Positions 25,080 through 38,400 of a DNA stretch of 64,000 bases are shown here, piece by piece (within the stretch, counting starts at the first letter, position 1; each line of letters starts with the position of its first letter). Made by a program: the position numbers and the translations under genes. This DNA comes from Rhynchosporium graminicola (taxonomy: Eukaryota; Ascomycota; Leotiomycetes; Helotiales; Ploettnerulaceae): NCBI GenBank assembly GCA_900074885.1, contig FJUW01000007.1, forward strand, positions 1,507,609 through 1,571,608, in the 5' to 3' direction. The notes beneath the pieces were generated by a model. The model was not told the DNA's origin. It saw only the letters and a program-made list of their open reading frames with translations, and ran no database searches.

Positions 25080-26152
25080 AGTCGAATTCGCTAATAAGAG
25101 GTAAGCCGAGTATAGTATAGCGTCTTTATCGTAGTCTATAGAACTCCTTCTTTAATCTCTTATACTCTAACTCGTCTTATTAAGTAGCTATATCGTTTAT
25201 TATCTCCTTCTCTCTCTTATCTCGCTATTACTACGCAGATATCTACTTCTCTAGTACTATTAGGTTTAATACTATATACTATAGCTATTCAGAGAGTATC
25301 TTCACTCCTACTATACTCTCTAGCTCCTTCAAGGTCTAACTACTACGTATAGTATTCTATAGAGTATATAGAAGCCTATATAGCTCCTGCGCAGGTTTAT
25401 CGCCTTCTTCGATAAATACGCCTTTAGTACGTAAGGTGAATATAAGGTTATTATTTGACGATTTCTTAATAGACTTAAAAGAGTCTACTATCTAACCTTC
25501 GTAGCTCTCCTTAAATAAGGAGTATAGGGGTCTATCTATATAGTCGGAGCTCTTGATTTATCTGATAAGACCTTCTCCCTATTTCCGTATAGTCTCCGGG
25601 TCTAGTAGGTCCTTACCGGAGTTCGTAGGTGTATCGAAAGCACTAACCTCAGGGGTATTATTATCTCTTACTATATTAGAGGTCTGATTCGTATGAGTAT
25701 TTTAGTACTATTCCGAGGTTATTTAGAATAGTAGTTATAGAGTTATTCTTAAGTGTTATATAGGAAGCGCTAGCGTGGCGCGTTCAAGTTTAACTTCGAG
25801 TTTTCAGTGTAACTCAAAAGCGCGTTCTTTGAAGTCGGGTTATAGTAGTAATCGAAGTACGTAGAAAGTAGGTACGTAGAAGGTAGGTACATAGAAGGTA
25901 ATAGTAGTATAATATACTAGAATTCGAATCCTTTGACCGTATCGCAGGTAGAATCCAGGTAAATTATCTTAGTAATTCAAGTTAAATAGTAAAGAGGAGA
26001 CCGTGTCTTCTCTAGTACTTGAGCTATTACTATAGTAGATATCTCTACTCTTTAAGATTTACTAGCGCGCTCTTTTCAGTAGTCGGAATTCTTAGAATTT
26101 AAGAATTTAACTACTTTCAAAGAGTGAAATGATCTATACGTCTATTGATCAA

Positions 26153-26357
26153 TATTAGTATCACTCTGTCGTAGTACGTATAATTAAGTAGTCTACGTGA
26201 GCTAAAGTACAGTGATAATAGTAGTAGTATTATCTGTTATATTATAGCTATCTTTCCTAGGTAGTCGAGACTCCGGAAGGGAGATATATCTGGCCGGCTA
26301 AACCCCGGTGCAGATACTCGACTAACACGTGACTATGGACCAACATATGGACTAACA
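26153..26357 (-). repeat. 5' LTR of the Copia element
   Basis: 205 bp. The outer terminus is intact and followed by the TATAG duplication. Confidence 0.93.
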
Positions 26358-26362
26358 TATAG

Positions 26363-26957
26363 ATAAACTAATAGTATCTTATAGTAAGTAAATCTCCTCT
26401 TAATCGAATTTCTTTCTTATCAAACTCTTTTTAAACTAGATATTAGCTTTCTAAAGATAATAGAGCTTCTCTTCTATATAAGTAATAGAATAGTATTACT
26501 ACTATTAGTTTATAGATTAAGGTTCTAGAAGTAAATGAGATATTATGAAACTTATTAGTCTACTTTTAGAAACTACTTCTAGTATATTTTGACAGACTAT
26601 CTAGAATATTAGTATAAGCTCTTTTAATAATATTATTACTTTTGAAGTTATAAGCCGAAATCTAGGTCTATTTGAAATTATACTTCTAAGTAAAAGTAGT
26701 ATAGAAAGCATAACAAAATGAGGAGAACCTAAATTTGAAGGAGTCGCTATATGCTACATTTAGCAAGGCAAAACCTTAGGGGTGGGAAAAATAAGTGAAG
26801 AAGTGACTTGATTTCTAGTACTATAGGAGAAGCAAGCTCTTATAGGAAGGCAGAGGAACTCTAATAATACTAAGTCTTGTAGCCTAAGGCTACTACAAAA
26901 AAGAAGGGATTTGAAAGTCCTATATCCATCCCTACTACCTTTTTAAGAAATGGAAAA
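26363..26957. other. Spacer between two retrotransposons
   Basis: No gene seen. The first half is RIP-like. From about 26,700 the sequence keeps CpA and is closer to the right-hand genic DNA. It contains a small palindrome TAGCCTAAGGCTA near 26,880. The last five bases (GAAAA) are one half of the target duplication of the next element. Confidence 0.6.
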
Positions 26958-27191
26958 TGTGACGACTGGTCAGTTGGAGGTTTCCCCCTATTAGTGGAAA
27001 CACTTACTGCTAAGCGAGATTATACGAGTAGAGTTTAGGGGCCCCTTTTCATATATATACTTCCCTTCTCTCTCTACTTCTTCACTCCTTAGTTGTAGAT
27101 TCTAAGTTGATTCTTACTACTTTATATTCTATATAATATAAGGTCTTACCTATTAGGTAGTAAGTGAGACCTTTCTTGAGTAAGCGTTATA
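26958..27191 (+). repeat. 5' LTR of the outer Gypsy element
   Basis: 234 bp. It shares subfamily-specific sites with 40,192-40,426 (CTAAGTTGATTC, CTATTAGGTAGT) that the inner pair lacks. Confidence 0.95.
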
Positions 27192-28596
27192 TTATCTATA
27201 ACTCTTTTACTTATATCTAGGAAGATAGTAAATATCTACTTATATTATACCTCTGTGCTTAGAGCTACTAAACGCAAGAGACTACGCTATATAGAGAAGG
27301 CCTATACTAAGTATAAACTTGAAGAATAGCACCTAAATAGAAGTAACTTAAGTCCGATAAATCGATAACCGGTTCTCTAACTCCCTCTATTTCTACTTAT
27401 TCTTTAGCGACTCGTAATACTCGCTATAATCTACCTCTCTCTATAGTAGAGAGTGCTTACGATAACGCTTTATCCGAGTTAAGCTCTCTAACTCCTATTA
27501 TAATTAATAAACTTACTAAGTTACTAAACCTCCCTGATAATACTCTTATATTAATAGTAATTATAAGTAACTTATAGGAAGACCGCGCTTACTAGCTATA
27601 AGAAGCAGAGAGAAGACTCGCGGAGGAGAGATAATTAAATATAGACCTATCTGCAGAACTACGTTAGTTATAAGACAAGTTCCGGGAATTACGCTAGTTA
27701 ACTGCTTAGCGTTCTATTAAGTCTATATTATTTAATAATATTTAATCGAGCATAATATTATTACACTTAATTAAAGAAGATAATACTACTCTTACGCCTA
27801 ATAATCGCTATCGAGAATAATCTACCGGAGGAATATCGTTAATATTATACGCTACGCGTATTAAAAAGATTCTGAACCTTCTAAATAAGCTCTCTAATAG
27901 AATCGACTACTCTCTAAAACTTTAGGAAGTATAGATACGTAACGCTCTCTAGCGCTACTCTAGCTACTTCCTTAATAAAGATTATTATAAAGATTAGTTA
28001 CTTAATTAAATAGAAGGAATAGCTAGAACTTACTTTGAACTCTTATTCTTAGAACTAGAATATAATAAGGAAGGTAATATAATCGATTCACTTGATATGA
28101 TTACTTAACTTATCTCTTTCTTATCGAATCTATACGACTAATAAACTATAAGAGCTAGCTATTTAATACTAAAGATAGAGTATAAATAGACCTTTTGGAT
28201 ATTCTACTAGGAATTCCGTACGCTAGCTCGTAAAGCTAGTATAAATAATTAATCGACTCTGAAAATAGACTTATAGGAGAAGCTACTTATACGGCTACGG
28301 AAATAGCTCTTCTAATAGTACTAAACGTTAAGAACACTAGAAGAATATATTAAGGTTATATAAGCTAAAGATTAAGGTTAATTTATCGAAAAAACTTACT
28401 ATTCCGAGTCTTCAGCTAAGACTAGCGCGACTCGGGAACGCCCTATTAATACCTCCTTCTAGCGCTGTATTACTAACTCTTCTTCTTATCCGCAACTAGG
28501 CCTTCTTACTCCCGAGAACACTAGTACGACTAGTAATTAAACCTCTACGAGTCGTATACTATAGTAAGTATAAAGCGATACTCCGCGAGCTCTATC

Positions 28597-28831
28597 TGTG
28601 ACGACTAGTCAGGTTTGGAGGTTTCTCCCTATTAGTAGAAACACTTACTGCTAAGCGAGATTACACGAGTAGAGTTTAGGGGCCCCTTTTCATGTATATA
28701 CTTCCTTTCTCTCTCTACTTCTTTACTCCTTAGTTATAGATTCTTAAGTGATTCTTACTACTTTATATTCATAGCAATATGAAGTCTTATTACTTAGGTA
28801 GTTTTAAGACCTTTCTAGAGTAAGCGTTATA
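28597..28831 (+). repeat. 5' LTR of the inner Gypsy element
   Basis: 235 bp. It shares CTTAAGTGATTC-type and GGTAGTTTT-type sites with 35,227-35,461. Confidence 0.95.
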
Positions 28832-30539
28832 TTATCTATAACTCTTTTACTTATATCTAAGAAGATAGTAAATATCTACTTATATTATACCTCTATACTT
28901 AGAGCTACTAAACTCAGGAGACTACGCTATATAGAGAAGGCCTATACTAAGTATAAACTTAAAGAATAATACTTAAACTAAAGTAACCTAAGTCCGATAA
29001 ATCGACTACCGGTTCTCCGACTCCCTCTACTTTCTATTCTTCAGCGACTCGTAATACTCGCCGTAACTTATCTCTCTTTATAGTAGAGAGTACTCGCGAT
29101 AACGCCTCGTCCGAGTTAAGTTCCCTAACTCCTACTATAATTAACGAACTCACCGAGTCGCTAAACCTCTCTGATAATACCCCTATATTAATAGTAACTA
29201 TAAGTAACTTATAGGAAGACTACGCTCACTAGCTATAAGAGGTAGAAAGGAAGCTCGCGGAGGAGAGATAATTAAATACCGACTTATCTGCAGAACTATA
29301 CTAGTTATAGGACGAGTTCCTAGAACTACGCTAGTTAACTACTTAGCGCTCTACTAAGTCTATATCGTTTAATAATATTTAATTATATATAATACTACTA
29401 TTATTAATTAAAGAAGATAACGCTACTCTTACGCCTAATAATCGTTATTAAGAATAATCTACCGGAGGAATATCGTTAATATTATACGCTACGCGTATAG
29501 AGAAGATATTAAACCTTCTAAATAAGCTCTCTGATAGAATCGACTACTCTCTAAAACTCTAGGAAGTATAGATATATAACGCCTTCCGGCGCTACTCTAG
29601 CTACTTTATCGACGAAGATCACTATAAAGATTAGTTACTTAACTAAACGGAAGGAATAGCTAGAACTTACCTAGAACTCTTATTCTTAGAACTAGAATAT
29701 AACGAAGAAAGCAGTATAACCGATTCACTCGATATAATTATTTAACTTATCTCCTTCTTATCTAATCTATACGACTAATAAACTGTAAGAGCTAGCTACT
29801 TCGCGCTAAAGATAGATTATAAGTAGACTTTCTGAATATTCTACTACGAGTTTCGTACGCTAGCTCGTAAAGCTAGAGTAAATAATTAATAAACTCTGAA
29901 AATAGACTTATAGGAGAAGCTACTTATAAAGCTACGGAAATAGCTCTTCTAATAGTACTAAACGTTAAGGATACTAGAAGAATATATTAAGGCTATATAA
30001 GCTAAAGACTAAGGTTAATTTATTGAAAAGACTTACTATTCCGAGTCTTCGGCTAAAGCTAGCGCGACTCGGGAACGCCCTATAAATACCTCCTCCTAGC
30101 GCTATAATACTAACTCCTCTTCTTATCTGTAAATTAGTCTTCTTACGCTAGAGAATACTAGTGCGACTAGTAAATAAGCACTATACTCTGCACGAAATAA
30201 TACGCCTTATGCATAATCGCCAGCGAATACTCCTCGTTACTTTACGCCTACCTTATACTTACGCTTATCGTTAGCTCGACTTAATACTCCGTATCAAATT
30301 AATATAATTAACGCTAATAATAACGTTAATAGCGAGTTAGAAGATAATAACGATAAAGAAACGTATAATAACGCCTAGGAGTATATTAAACTACTAGCAA
30401 AAGACTATACTTAAGGAAAGACTCTTTCTTAGGTAGTATACGCGATATGCGATATCTTAACCTTATGAAGCTTCTTAGTAGTTAATTATTTACTACACGT
30501 GCTACTCTTACTAAGAATAGACTCTTATATAAGCTACCC

Positions 30540-33500
30540 GCACTTCTCGATTCTGGAGCTAATAGATACTATTTTATTAATTATTCTTTTCTTAAATCTC
30601 TTTCTTTCTTCTTAAAACTGTCAATTTACTTTCTACTAAACGTAATTCTTATTAAAGGCTTCAATAGCGTTAATAGTAGTACTATTAGTTACTATACGAT
30701 ACTTAATTTAATAGTAGATTATTATATTCAGGTATTTACCCCCTTTCTTATTACTACTCTCGGAAACTATAGTATTATACTCCGAAGGACTTAGCTTTCG
30801 GAATATCAAGTACTCTTAGATACCTCTAAACGATAGATTATTTAGCTACTATATACTCCTCCTAGTAACATTTATAGCTCTCCGATCGAGATCAAGGACT
30901 TACATAAATACTATACTTACTAGTGCTACTAATACGACGCTAACGAACGAAACGAACGCCTTAATTAGTTCTAGGAAGCGTACGAGGAATAGCGAAGCGC
31001 AGCTAACCCTCCTGTTAATATTCGAGCTATTATTAACTCTATCTCTATTATTAAATGACTATTACTAGCTCGGAAGCGTATTTCTAGGGAGACTTATAGC
31101 TATAAAAATATCTAAAACTCTCCCCTAGAGAGTGTTCTATAAGTAACTAACTCTCTATTACTACCGCCGATTAGTTAGGACTATTTCTCCGGCGTTTATA
31201 CTACTTATTATAGATACGACGAGCCTAAGTATTTATTATCTGAAGAATAAGAATAGAGCAGTAAAGAGAAGGCTTTATACTCTAGAGAAGCTACCGATAT
31301 ACGGCCGAAATGCGTACGATTCAGCGATATTATCGTTTATATCCTATGTGAATCTCTACTTTAACCCTAATTAGAAGTCTCTACGTTAAAGACTTACGTA
31401 TAAGACTACGCCTATACAATTTATATTATAGATTAATAGTTACTCGGAATACTATCTCGCGACTTAATAGAAGCTACTTAAAGTATAAATATAGCTACTA
31501 CGACATTTCGGAAGCGATAAAGATTACCTCGTATACTTAGACCTCTTCTAGAGCCTCTTACGCTAGAGATTTATATAATTAGCAGCCTAGCCTTCTATTT
31601 CTTATATAAACGCTAGAAGTCTTCTAATAATAAGATCTTCTCTATTACTCTTCACGAGATAGATAAGCTTCTTAACGACCGAATCGCAGTTTAGTAATAT
31701 AATACTACTATCGTATCTTTAACTATTAACCTTACGGAATATCGTAAAACCGCTTAGTAATTTGCTATTAGCTTAAGCGAATTGGATTTAGAACTATAGA
31801 TCTCTCACGAGTATAGCTAGTAGGCATATATCTTTTCTAAGGAAGCTAGCGATATTCTCTCTTCTTATCGCTTATGCGATCACCGAATTAAGCTTAAGGA
31901 AAGGGCCGAGAAGAGCTTTAAATACTCCCTCTTATATAAGATATTAGCTAAAGAACTTGAAGTTATTAAGGCGTATATTACTAATAACTTAGCTAAAGGT
32001 TTTATTGAACTTTCTCAAGTACTATACGCTATACTTATTCTTTTTATTAAGAAAGCTAATAGAAGTCTAAGATTCTATATCGACTTTCGCGTACTTAATA
32101 ACCTCATAAGGAAAGATTAATATCTATTACTATTAATCGATAAAACGCTAGCTAGAATCTCTACTGCTAAGATATTCACTAAACTAGATATTCGCTAGGC
32201 GTTCTACCGAATTCGAATAGATCTAGCCTCTGAAGAGTATACGACCTTCCGGACTTATTACAGTGCCTATAAGTATAAGGTACTCCCTTTCGGTCTGACT
32301 AATAGCCCTGCGATATACTAGCGATATATAAATAACGTTTTATTCGATTACTTAGACGACTTCTATATAGTATATCTAGATAATATTCTGATCTACTCTA
32401 ACGACTTACTATAGTATTAATTATATATATATAAGGTACTATAACGATTATAAGACGCTAGATTATAAGCTAACCTTAAGAAGTATAAATTTAATATTAC
32501 TTATACTAAATACTTTAGATTTATTATCTCTACTTCTAGGATCGAGGTAGACCCTAAGAAGGTTAATATTATATAATCTTAGAATTACCTGACTATAGTT
32601 AAGGGCGTATAATNATACTAGCGATATATGAATAACGTCTTATTCGATTACTTAGACGACTTCTATATAGTATATCTAGATGATATTCTAATCTACTCTA
32701 ATGACCTACTATAGTATTAATTATACGTATATAAGGTACTATAACGATTATAAGATGCTAGATTATAAGCTAACCTTAAGAAGTATGAATTTAATATTAC
32801 TTATACTAAATACTTTAGATTTATTATCTCTACTTCTAGGATCGAGGTAGACCCTAAGAAGGTTAATATTATATAATCTTAGAATTACCTGACTATAGTT
32901 AAGGGCGTATAATTATTCTTAGGCTTTTATAACTTCTACTAACGATTTATTAAGGACTACGGAATTATTACGAAACCTCTTATATAACTTACTAAAAATA
33001 ACGTATTATTTCGGTTCGCTAGGGAATGTAAAGATACCTTTGATTACCTAAAGCACGCTCTTACTTCGGTACTACTCCTTTACTACTATTAGTAATATCT
33101 ACCTTATATGATCGAAACAGATACTAGTAATAGAGTAATAGTAGGTATACTATCGTAATAGCACGACGAAGACTAGTTCTTAGTAGCTTACTTCTCTAAG
33201 ACTATACTACCTGCCGAGCTTAATTACGCTATCTATAATAAGGAAATACTCGTAATTATACGATCTTTTAGTAACTAGAGATCTAAGCTCGTAGGCGTAC
33301 TATATTAGATCCGCGTTATTACTAATTATAAAGCTCTTAAGTACTTTATAACCTTTAAATAGCTAAATATATAATAAGCCCGATAGGCTAAGCTACTCGC
33401 AGATTATAACTTTATAATTACCTATTAACCTAGGAAGTATAATCTACTTATTAATACTCTCTCTCGCAGAATAGATAAATTAGATAACTAGAATAACGCT

Positions 33501-35190
33501 AAAAGAACCTAGTGTTTATAGTAGCTACTACGCGAAGACTAAATCGATCTAGTACTACTTATAAGTAACCTTAGGAATAGCTCCGACTCTATAGATAACT
33601 TTAAGCTTATTAACGCCTTAGAAGTCGCTAACCTATCGCTAGTCTTTTCTATAGTATAGTAAGTACTTGACGCTAATCGTATTACGCTATTACTCTAAGT
33701 ACTACGGAAATAAGCTCTCTCTGCTACTCCTAGAAAACTAACTATAGAAAAAGATCTTCTACTCTATAAAGGAAGATTAATCGTACCTGATATTTCATAC
33801 TTTCGTACGCTACTTATACGCAAAGTATACGACCGATTAGAGACTGCCTATCTAAGTGCAAAGAAGACCTTATAACTACTAGTATTATAATACTAGTAGT
33901 ACGGAATCGCTTTAACTATTAACTAGTACTACTATAACTATTATACTTACCGACGAATTTAAGTGCCGCGCGATAAGAAACCGGGCCTCTTCTAACCTCT
34001 GCCCGTATTATCATATCTATAGGAGTATATTATAGTTAATTACTATAGCTTTAACTGCGATAAATATAGTTACGATAACGTTCTTATATTTATTAACTGT
34101 TTTAGTAAATAAGTAATTAGTATTCTATACCGAAAGACCTCTAATGCGCGCGACCTTATAAAGCTTTACTTATACTACGTATACTACTATTTCGGAGCTC
34201 TATTAATAATTACCTCTAATAAAGGGCCTTAATTCGTTTCCCGTTTTTAGACTATAGTTATTACGATTCTTAGTACTAAAAGATAGCTTTCTGTAGTAGA
34301 CTACCTATAAACAGATAGCTAAATAGAGATCTATAACTAATATCTCTAATATAGATTACGACTTTTTATCTCTTACTATTAAGATAACTAGTCGGAATTC
34401 TTACTTATTATAGATTACGCCTAGATAACTCTCCCTTACGAATCCCTTAGAGGTCTCTTACTCTTTAAAGTTATTTATAGATATATACCCCGCGTGAATT
34501 AGAATTAGAAAGACTTACCTAACTCTACTACGCCTACTAATAAGTTGAATACTTAGTAAGCTCTAGATTATACTAATTATCTGCGTAATACCTGGACTAC
34601 TACTTAATTAAGCCTCTAATATACTTAAGCTAAGATATCTTAATCCTATAATCGCTTACGCCGTGAAGTCGACTTTACTATAGATAACCTTATCTAGCTA
34701 GATATACGCTACTTTACGAGTACTCGACCTAGTAAAAAACTCGACTTCTTAACTAACGGACCCTTCTGTATAATTGAAAAGGTCGGAAGCTCTTATCGTC
34801 TAGAGCTCCCTGCTAGTATAAAAGTATATAACGTATTCCCTGCTGCTAAGCTATGGAAGTATCTAAATAACCCCTTACTAGGATAAACCTTACTACTACT
34901 ATTACTTATTAATATTACTAGTAATAATAAATAGGAGATCGAAGATATACTTACGTGCCGTAAGTAGCGTAATAGCCTCTTATATCGAGTTTCTTAGTTA
35001 AATCAAGATATCGATCTTATATAGTACGACGCTATAGATATTAAATACGCTCCTACTAAGCTATAATAATTCCACCTTAATAACTTAATATAAGCTAGAC
35101 CTCCTGCTAAACTACCTGATTAGCTAAAAGCTTTCTACGATAGAATTAATAATTACAACTACCTTAATAATAATAAGGAAATAAACTAAC
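30540..35190 (+). pseudogene. Pol of the inner Gypsy element
   Basis: The frame is clear through RIP stops. Protease LLDSGAN is intact. RT has FDYLDDFYIVYLD followed by Asn in the first repeat copy and Asp in the second. The integrase has CFSK and SNKGP landmarks, then LELPASIKVYNVFPAAKLW and a chromodomain-like EIEDILTCRKQRNSLLYRV. The stop is one base upstream of the terminal hairpin. RIP stops at former Gln/Trp codons make it dead. Confidence 0.85.
32315..32913 (+). repeat. 299-bp direct duplication joined by one N
   Basis: Positions 32,315-32,613 and 32,615-32,913 align end to end with about ten transitions. The single N at 32,614 sits exactly at the junction. The outer copy has only one such segment. 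Confidence 0.9.
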
Positions 35191-35223
35191 GCTCGAGGGC
35201 GAGCTTTTTTTCGGAGGGGAGGG
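35191..35223 (+). other. Terminal hairpin and polypurine tract, inner Gypsy
   Basis: GCTCG-AGGG-CGAGC (35,191-35,204), a T-run, then GGAGGGGAGGG before the LTR at 35,227. Confidence 0.75.
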
Positions 35224-35226
35224 TAG

Positions 35227-35461
35227 TATAATAACTAGTCAGGTTTAGAGGTTTCTCCCTATTAGTAGAAACACTTACTACTAAGTGAGATTACACGAGT
35301 AGAGTTTAGGGGCCCCTTTTCATATATATACTTCCCTTCTCTCTTTACTTCTTTACTCCTCAGTTATAGATTCTCAAGTGATTCTTACTACTTCATATTT
35401 ATAGTAATATGAGGTCTTATTACTCAGGTAGTTTTGAGACCTTTCTAGAGCAAGCGTCATA
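35227..35461 (+). repeat. 3' LTR of the inner Gypsy element
   Basis: 235-bp partner of 28,597-28,831. After it the outer element resumes at CTATCGC. Confidence 0.95.
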
Positions 35462-35464
35462 CTA

Positions 35465-38400
35465 TCGCTAGCGAATACTCCTCGTCACTTCACGCTTACC
35501 TTATACTTATACTTATTATTAGCTCGACCTAATATTCCGTATCGTATTAACGCGATTAATACTAATAACAATATTAATAGTAAGTCAGAAGATAATAATA
35601 ACGAAGATATATATAGCGATACTCAGGAGTATATTAAACCTCCGCTAGTAAAAGACTACGCCTAGGGAAAGACTCTTTCCTAAGTAATATACGAGATATA
35701 CGATATCTTAACCTTACGAAGCTTCTTAGTAGTTAATTATTTACTACGTGTACTACTCTTACTAAGAATAGACTTTCGTATAAGTTACTCGCACTTCTTA
35801 ATTCTAGAGCTAATAGATACTATTTTATTAATTATTCTTTTCTTAAATCTCTTTCTTTCTTTTTAAAACTTTTAATTTACTCTCTACTAAACGTAATCCC
35901 TATTAAAGGTTTTAATAGCGTTAATAGTAGTATAATTAGTTACTATATAATACTTAACTTAATAGTAGATCGCTACGTTAAGGTATTTACTCTCTTTCTT
36001 ATTACTACTCTCGGAAAATATAGTATTATACTCGAAAGGACCTAGCTTTCGGAATATTAAGTACTCTTAGATACCTCTAAACGATAGATTATTTAGCTAC
36101 TATATACTCCTCCTAGTAATATTTATAGATCTCCGATCGAAATTAAGGACTTACGTAAATACTATACATACTAGCGCTATTAATACGACGCTAACAAACG
36201 AAATAGACGCCTTAATTAGTTCTAGGAAGCGTACGAGGTATAGCGAAACGTAGCTAGCTCTCTTATTAATATTTAAGTAGTTACTAACTCTATATCTGTT
36301 ATTAAACGACTACTACTAAACGCTCGGAAACGTACTTCTAGGGAGACTTATAGCTATAAAAATATCTAAAACTCTCCCCTAGAGAGTATTCTATAGGTAA
36401 CTAACCCTCTGCTATTACTACCGCTCAGTTAAGACTATTTCTCCGGCGTTTATACTACTTATTATAGATACGCTAAGCTTAAGTGTTTATTATCTGAAGA
36501 ATAAGAAGAGAGTAGTAAAAAGAAGTCTTTATACGTTAGAAAAGCTACTAATATACGCCTGAAGTATATACGATTTAGTAATATTACTACTTATATCCCG
36601 CGTGAATCTCTACTTTAACTCTAATTAGAAGTCTCTATATTAAAGACTTATATATAAGATTATACCTATATAATTTATACTATAGATTAATAGTTACTAG
36701 GAATACTATCTTGCGAGTTAATAGAAGCTACTCTAGGTATAAATATAACTATTACGCTATTTCGGAAGCGCTAATAGCGATAAAGATTACCTCCTCGTGC
36801 GCTCAGACCTCTCTAAGAGCTTCTTACGCTAGAGATTTATATAATCAGCGGCTTAGCCTTCTATCTCTTATATAAACGCTAGAAGTCTTCTAACGATAAG
36901 ATCTTCTTTATTACTCTCTACGAGATAGATAAGCTTCTTAATAATCGAATCGCAGATTAGTAACGTAATACTACTATCGTATCCTTAACTATCGACCTTA
37001 CGGAACGCTATAAAACCGCCTAGTAATTTGCTATTAGCTTAAGCGAATTAGATTCAGAACTACAGATTCCTCACGAGTATAGCTAGTAGGTATATATCTT
37101 TTCTAAGGAAGCTAGCGACGTTCTCCCTTCTTATTATTTATACGATTACCGAATTAAGCTTAAGGAAGAGGCTGAAAAGAGCTTTAAATACTCCTTCTTA
37201 TATAAGATATTAGCTAAGGAACTTGAAGTAGTAAAGGCGTATATTACTAATAACTTAGCTAAATATTTTATTAAACTTTCTTAAGTACTATACGCTATAC
37301 TTATTCTTTTCGTTAAGAAAGCTAATAGAAGTCTATAGTTCTATATAGACTTTCATATGCTTAATAACCTCACGAGGAAGGATTAATACCTATTGCTATT
37401 AATCGACGAAACGCTAGCTAGAATCTCTACTGCTAAGATCTTTACTAAACTAGATATTCGCTAAGCTTTCTATCGAATTCGAATGGATCTAGCCTCTGAA
37501 GAGTATACGACCTTCCGGACCTGCTATAGAGCGTATAAATGCAAGGTGCTACTATTCGGTCTAACTAACGGCCCTGCGATATACTAGTAGTATATGAATA
37601 ATATCTTATTCGATTACCTAGATAACTTCTATATAGTATATTTAGATAATATTCTGATCTATTCTAACGATCTACTATAGTATTAATTATACGTATATAA
37701 GGTACTATAACGATTATAAGACGCTAGATTATAAGCCGACCTTAAGAAGTATGAATTTAATATTACTTATATTAAATACCTTAGATTTATTATCTCTACT
37801 TCTGGAATCGAGATAGACCCTGAAAAGGTTAATATCATACGATCTTAGAACTACCTAACTATAGTTAAGGGCGTATAATCGTTCTTAGGTTTTTATAACT
37901 TCTACTAGCGATTTATTAAAGATTACAGAATAATCGCAAAACCTCTTATATAACTTACTAAAAATAATATATTATTTCAGTTCACTGAAGATTATAAAGA
38001 TGCTTTTAATCACCTAAAGTACGCTCTCACTTCGGTATCTCTCCTCTACTACTATTAGTAAGATCTACTTTATATAATTAAAATAGATACTAGTGATAGA
38101 GTAGTAGCAGGTATGCTATTATAGTAACACGATAAAGAGTAGTTCCTAGTAGCTTATTTCTCTAAGACTATGCTACTAGCCGAGCTTAATTACGCTATCT
38201 ATGATAAGGAAATACTCGCAATAATACGATCTTTTAGTAACTAGAGATCTGAACTTATAGGCGTATTATATTAAATCCGAGTTATTACTAATTATAAAGC
38301 TCTTAAGTATTTTATAACCTCTAAATAGTTGAACGTATAATAAGCACGATAAGCGGAGCTACTCGCAGATTATAACTTTATAATTACTTATTAACCTAGG

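Larger units (their letters stand above)
20118..26357 (-). mobile_element. Ty1/Copia retrotransposon, full length, RIP-degraded
   Basis: Two 205-bp LTRs (20,118-20,322 and 26,153-26,357) begin with TGTTAG and end with CCAACA on the minus strand. They are flanked by a perfect target duplication TATAG (20,113-20,117 and 26,358-26,362), giving 6,240 bp. The minus strand reads gag (about 24,400-25,600), integrase (about 22,560-23,030), RT (about 21,450-22,080), RNase H (about 20,560-21,200). The RT catalytic region reads SLQINDTFFVGNKTF, so its usual Asp-Asp is Asn-Asp in this copy. All frames are interrupted by RIP-type stops. Confidence 0.93.
28597..35461 (+). mobile_element. Inner Gypsy element of the same family, nested in the outer copy
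   Basis: LTRs at 28,597-28,831 and 35,227-35,461 with target duplication CTATC (28,592-28,596 and 35,462-35,466) show a separate insertion into the gag of the outer element. The coding order on the plus strand is gag (about 28,900-30,200), protease LLDSGAN (30,544-30,564), RT (about 31,950-32,913), RNase H (about 33,050-33,350), integrase (about 33,930-34,500), and a chromodomain-like tail (about 34,920-35,090). The pol stop is at about 35,188. An N at 32,614 and a 300-bp duplication lengthen the RT region. Confidence 0.95.
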
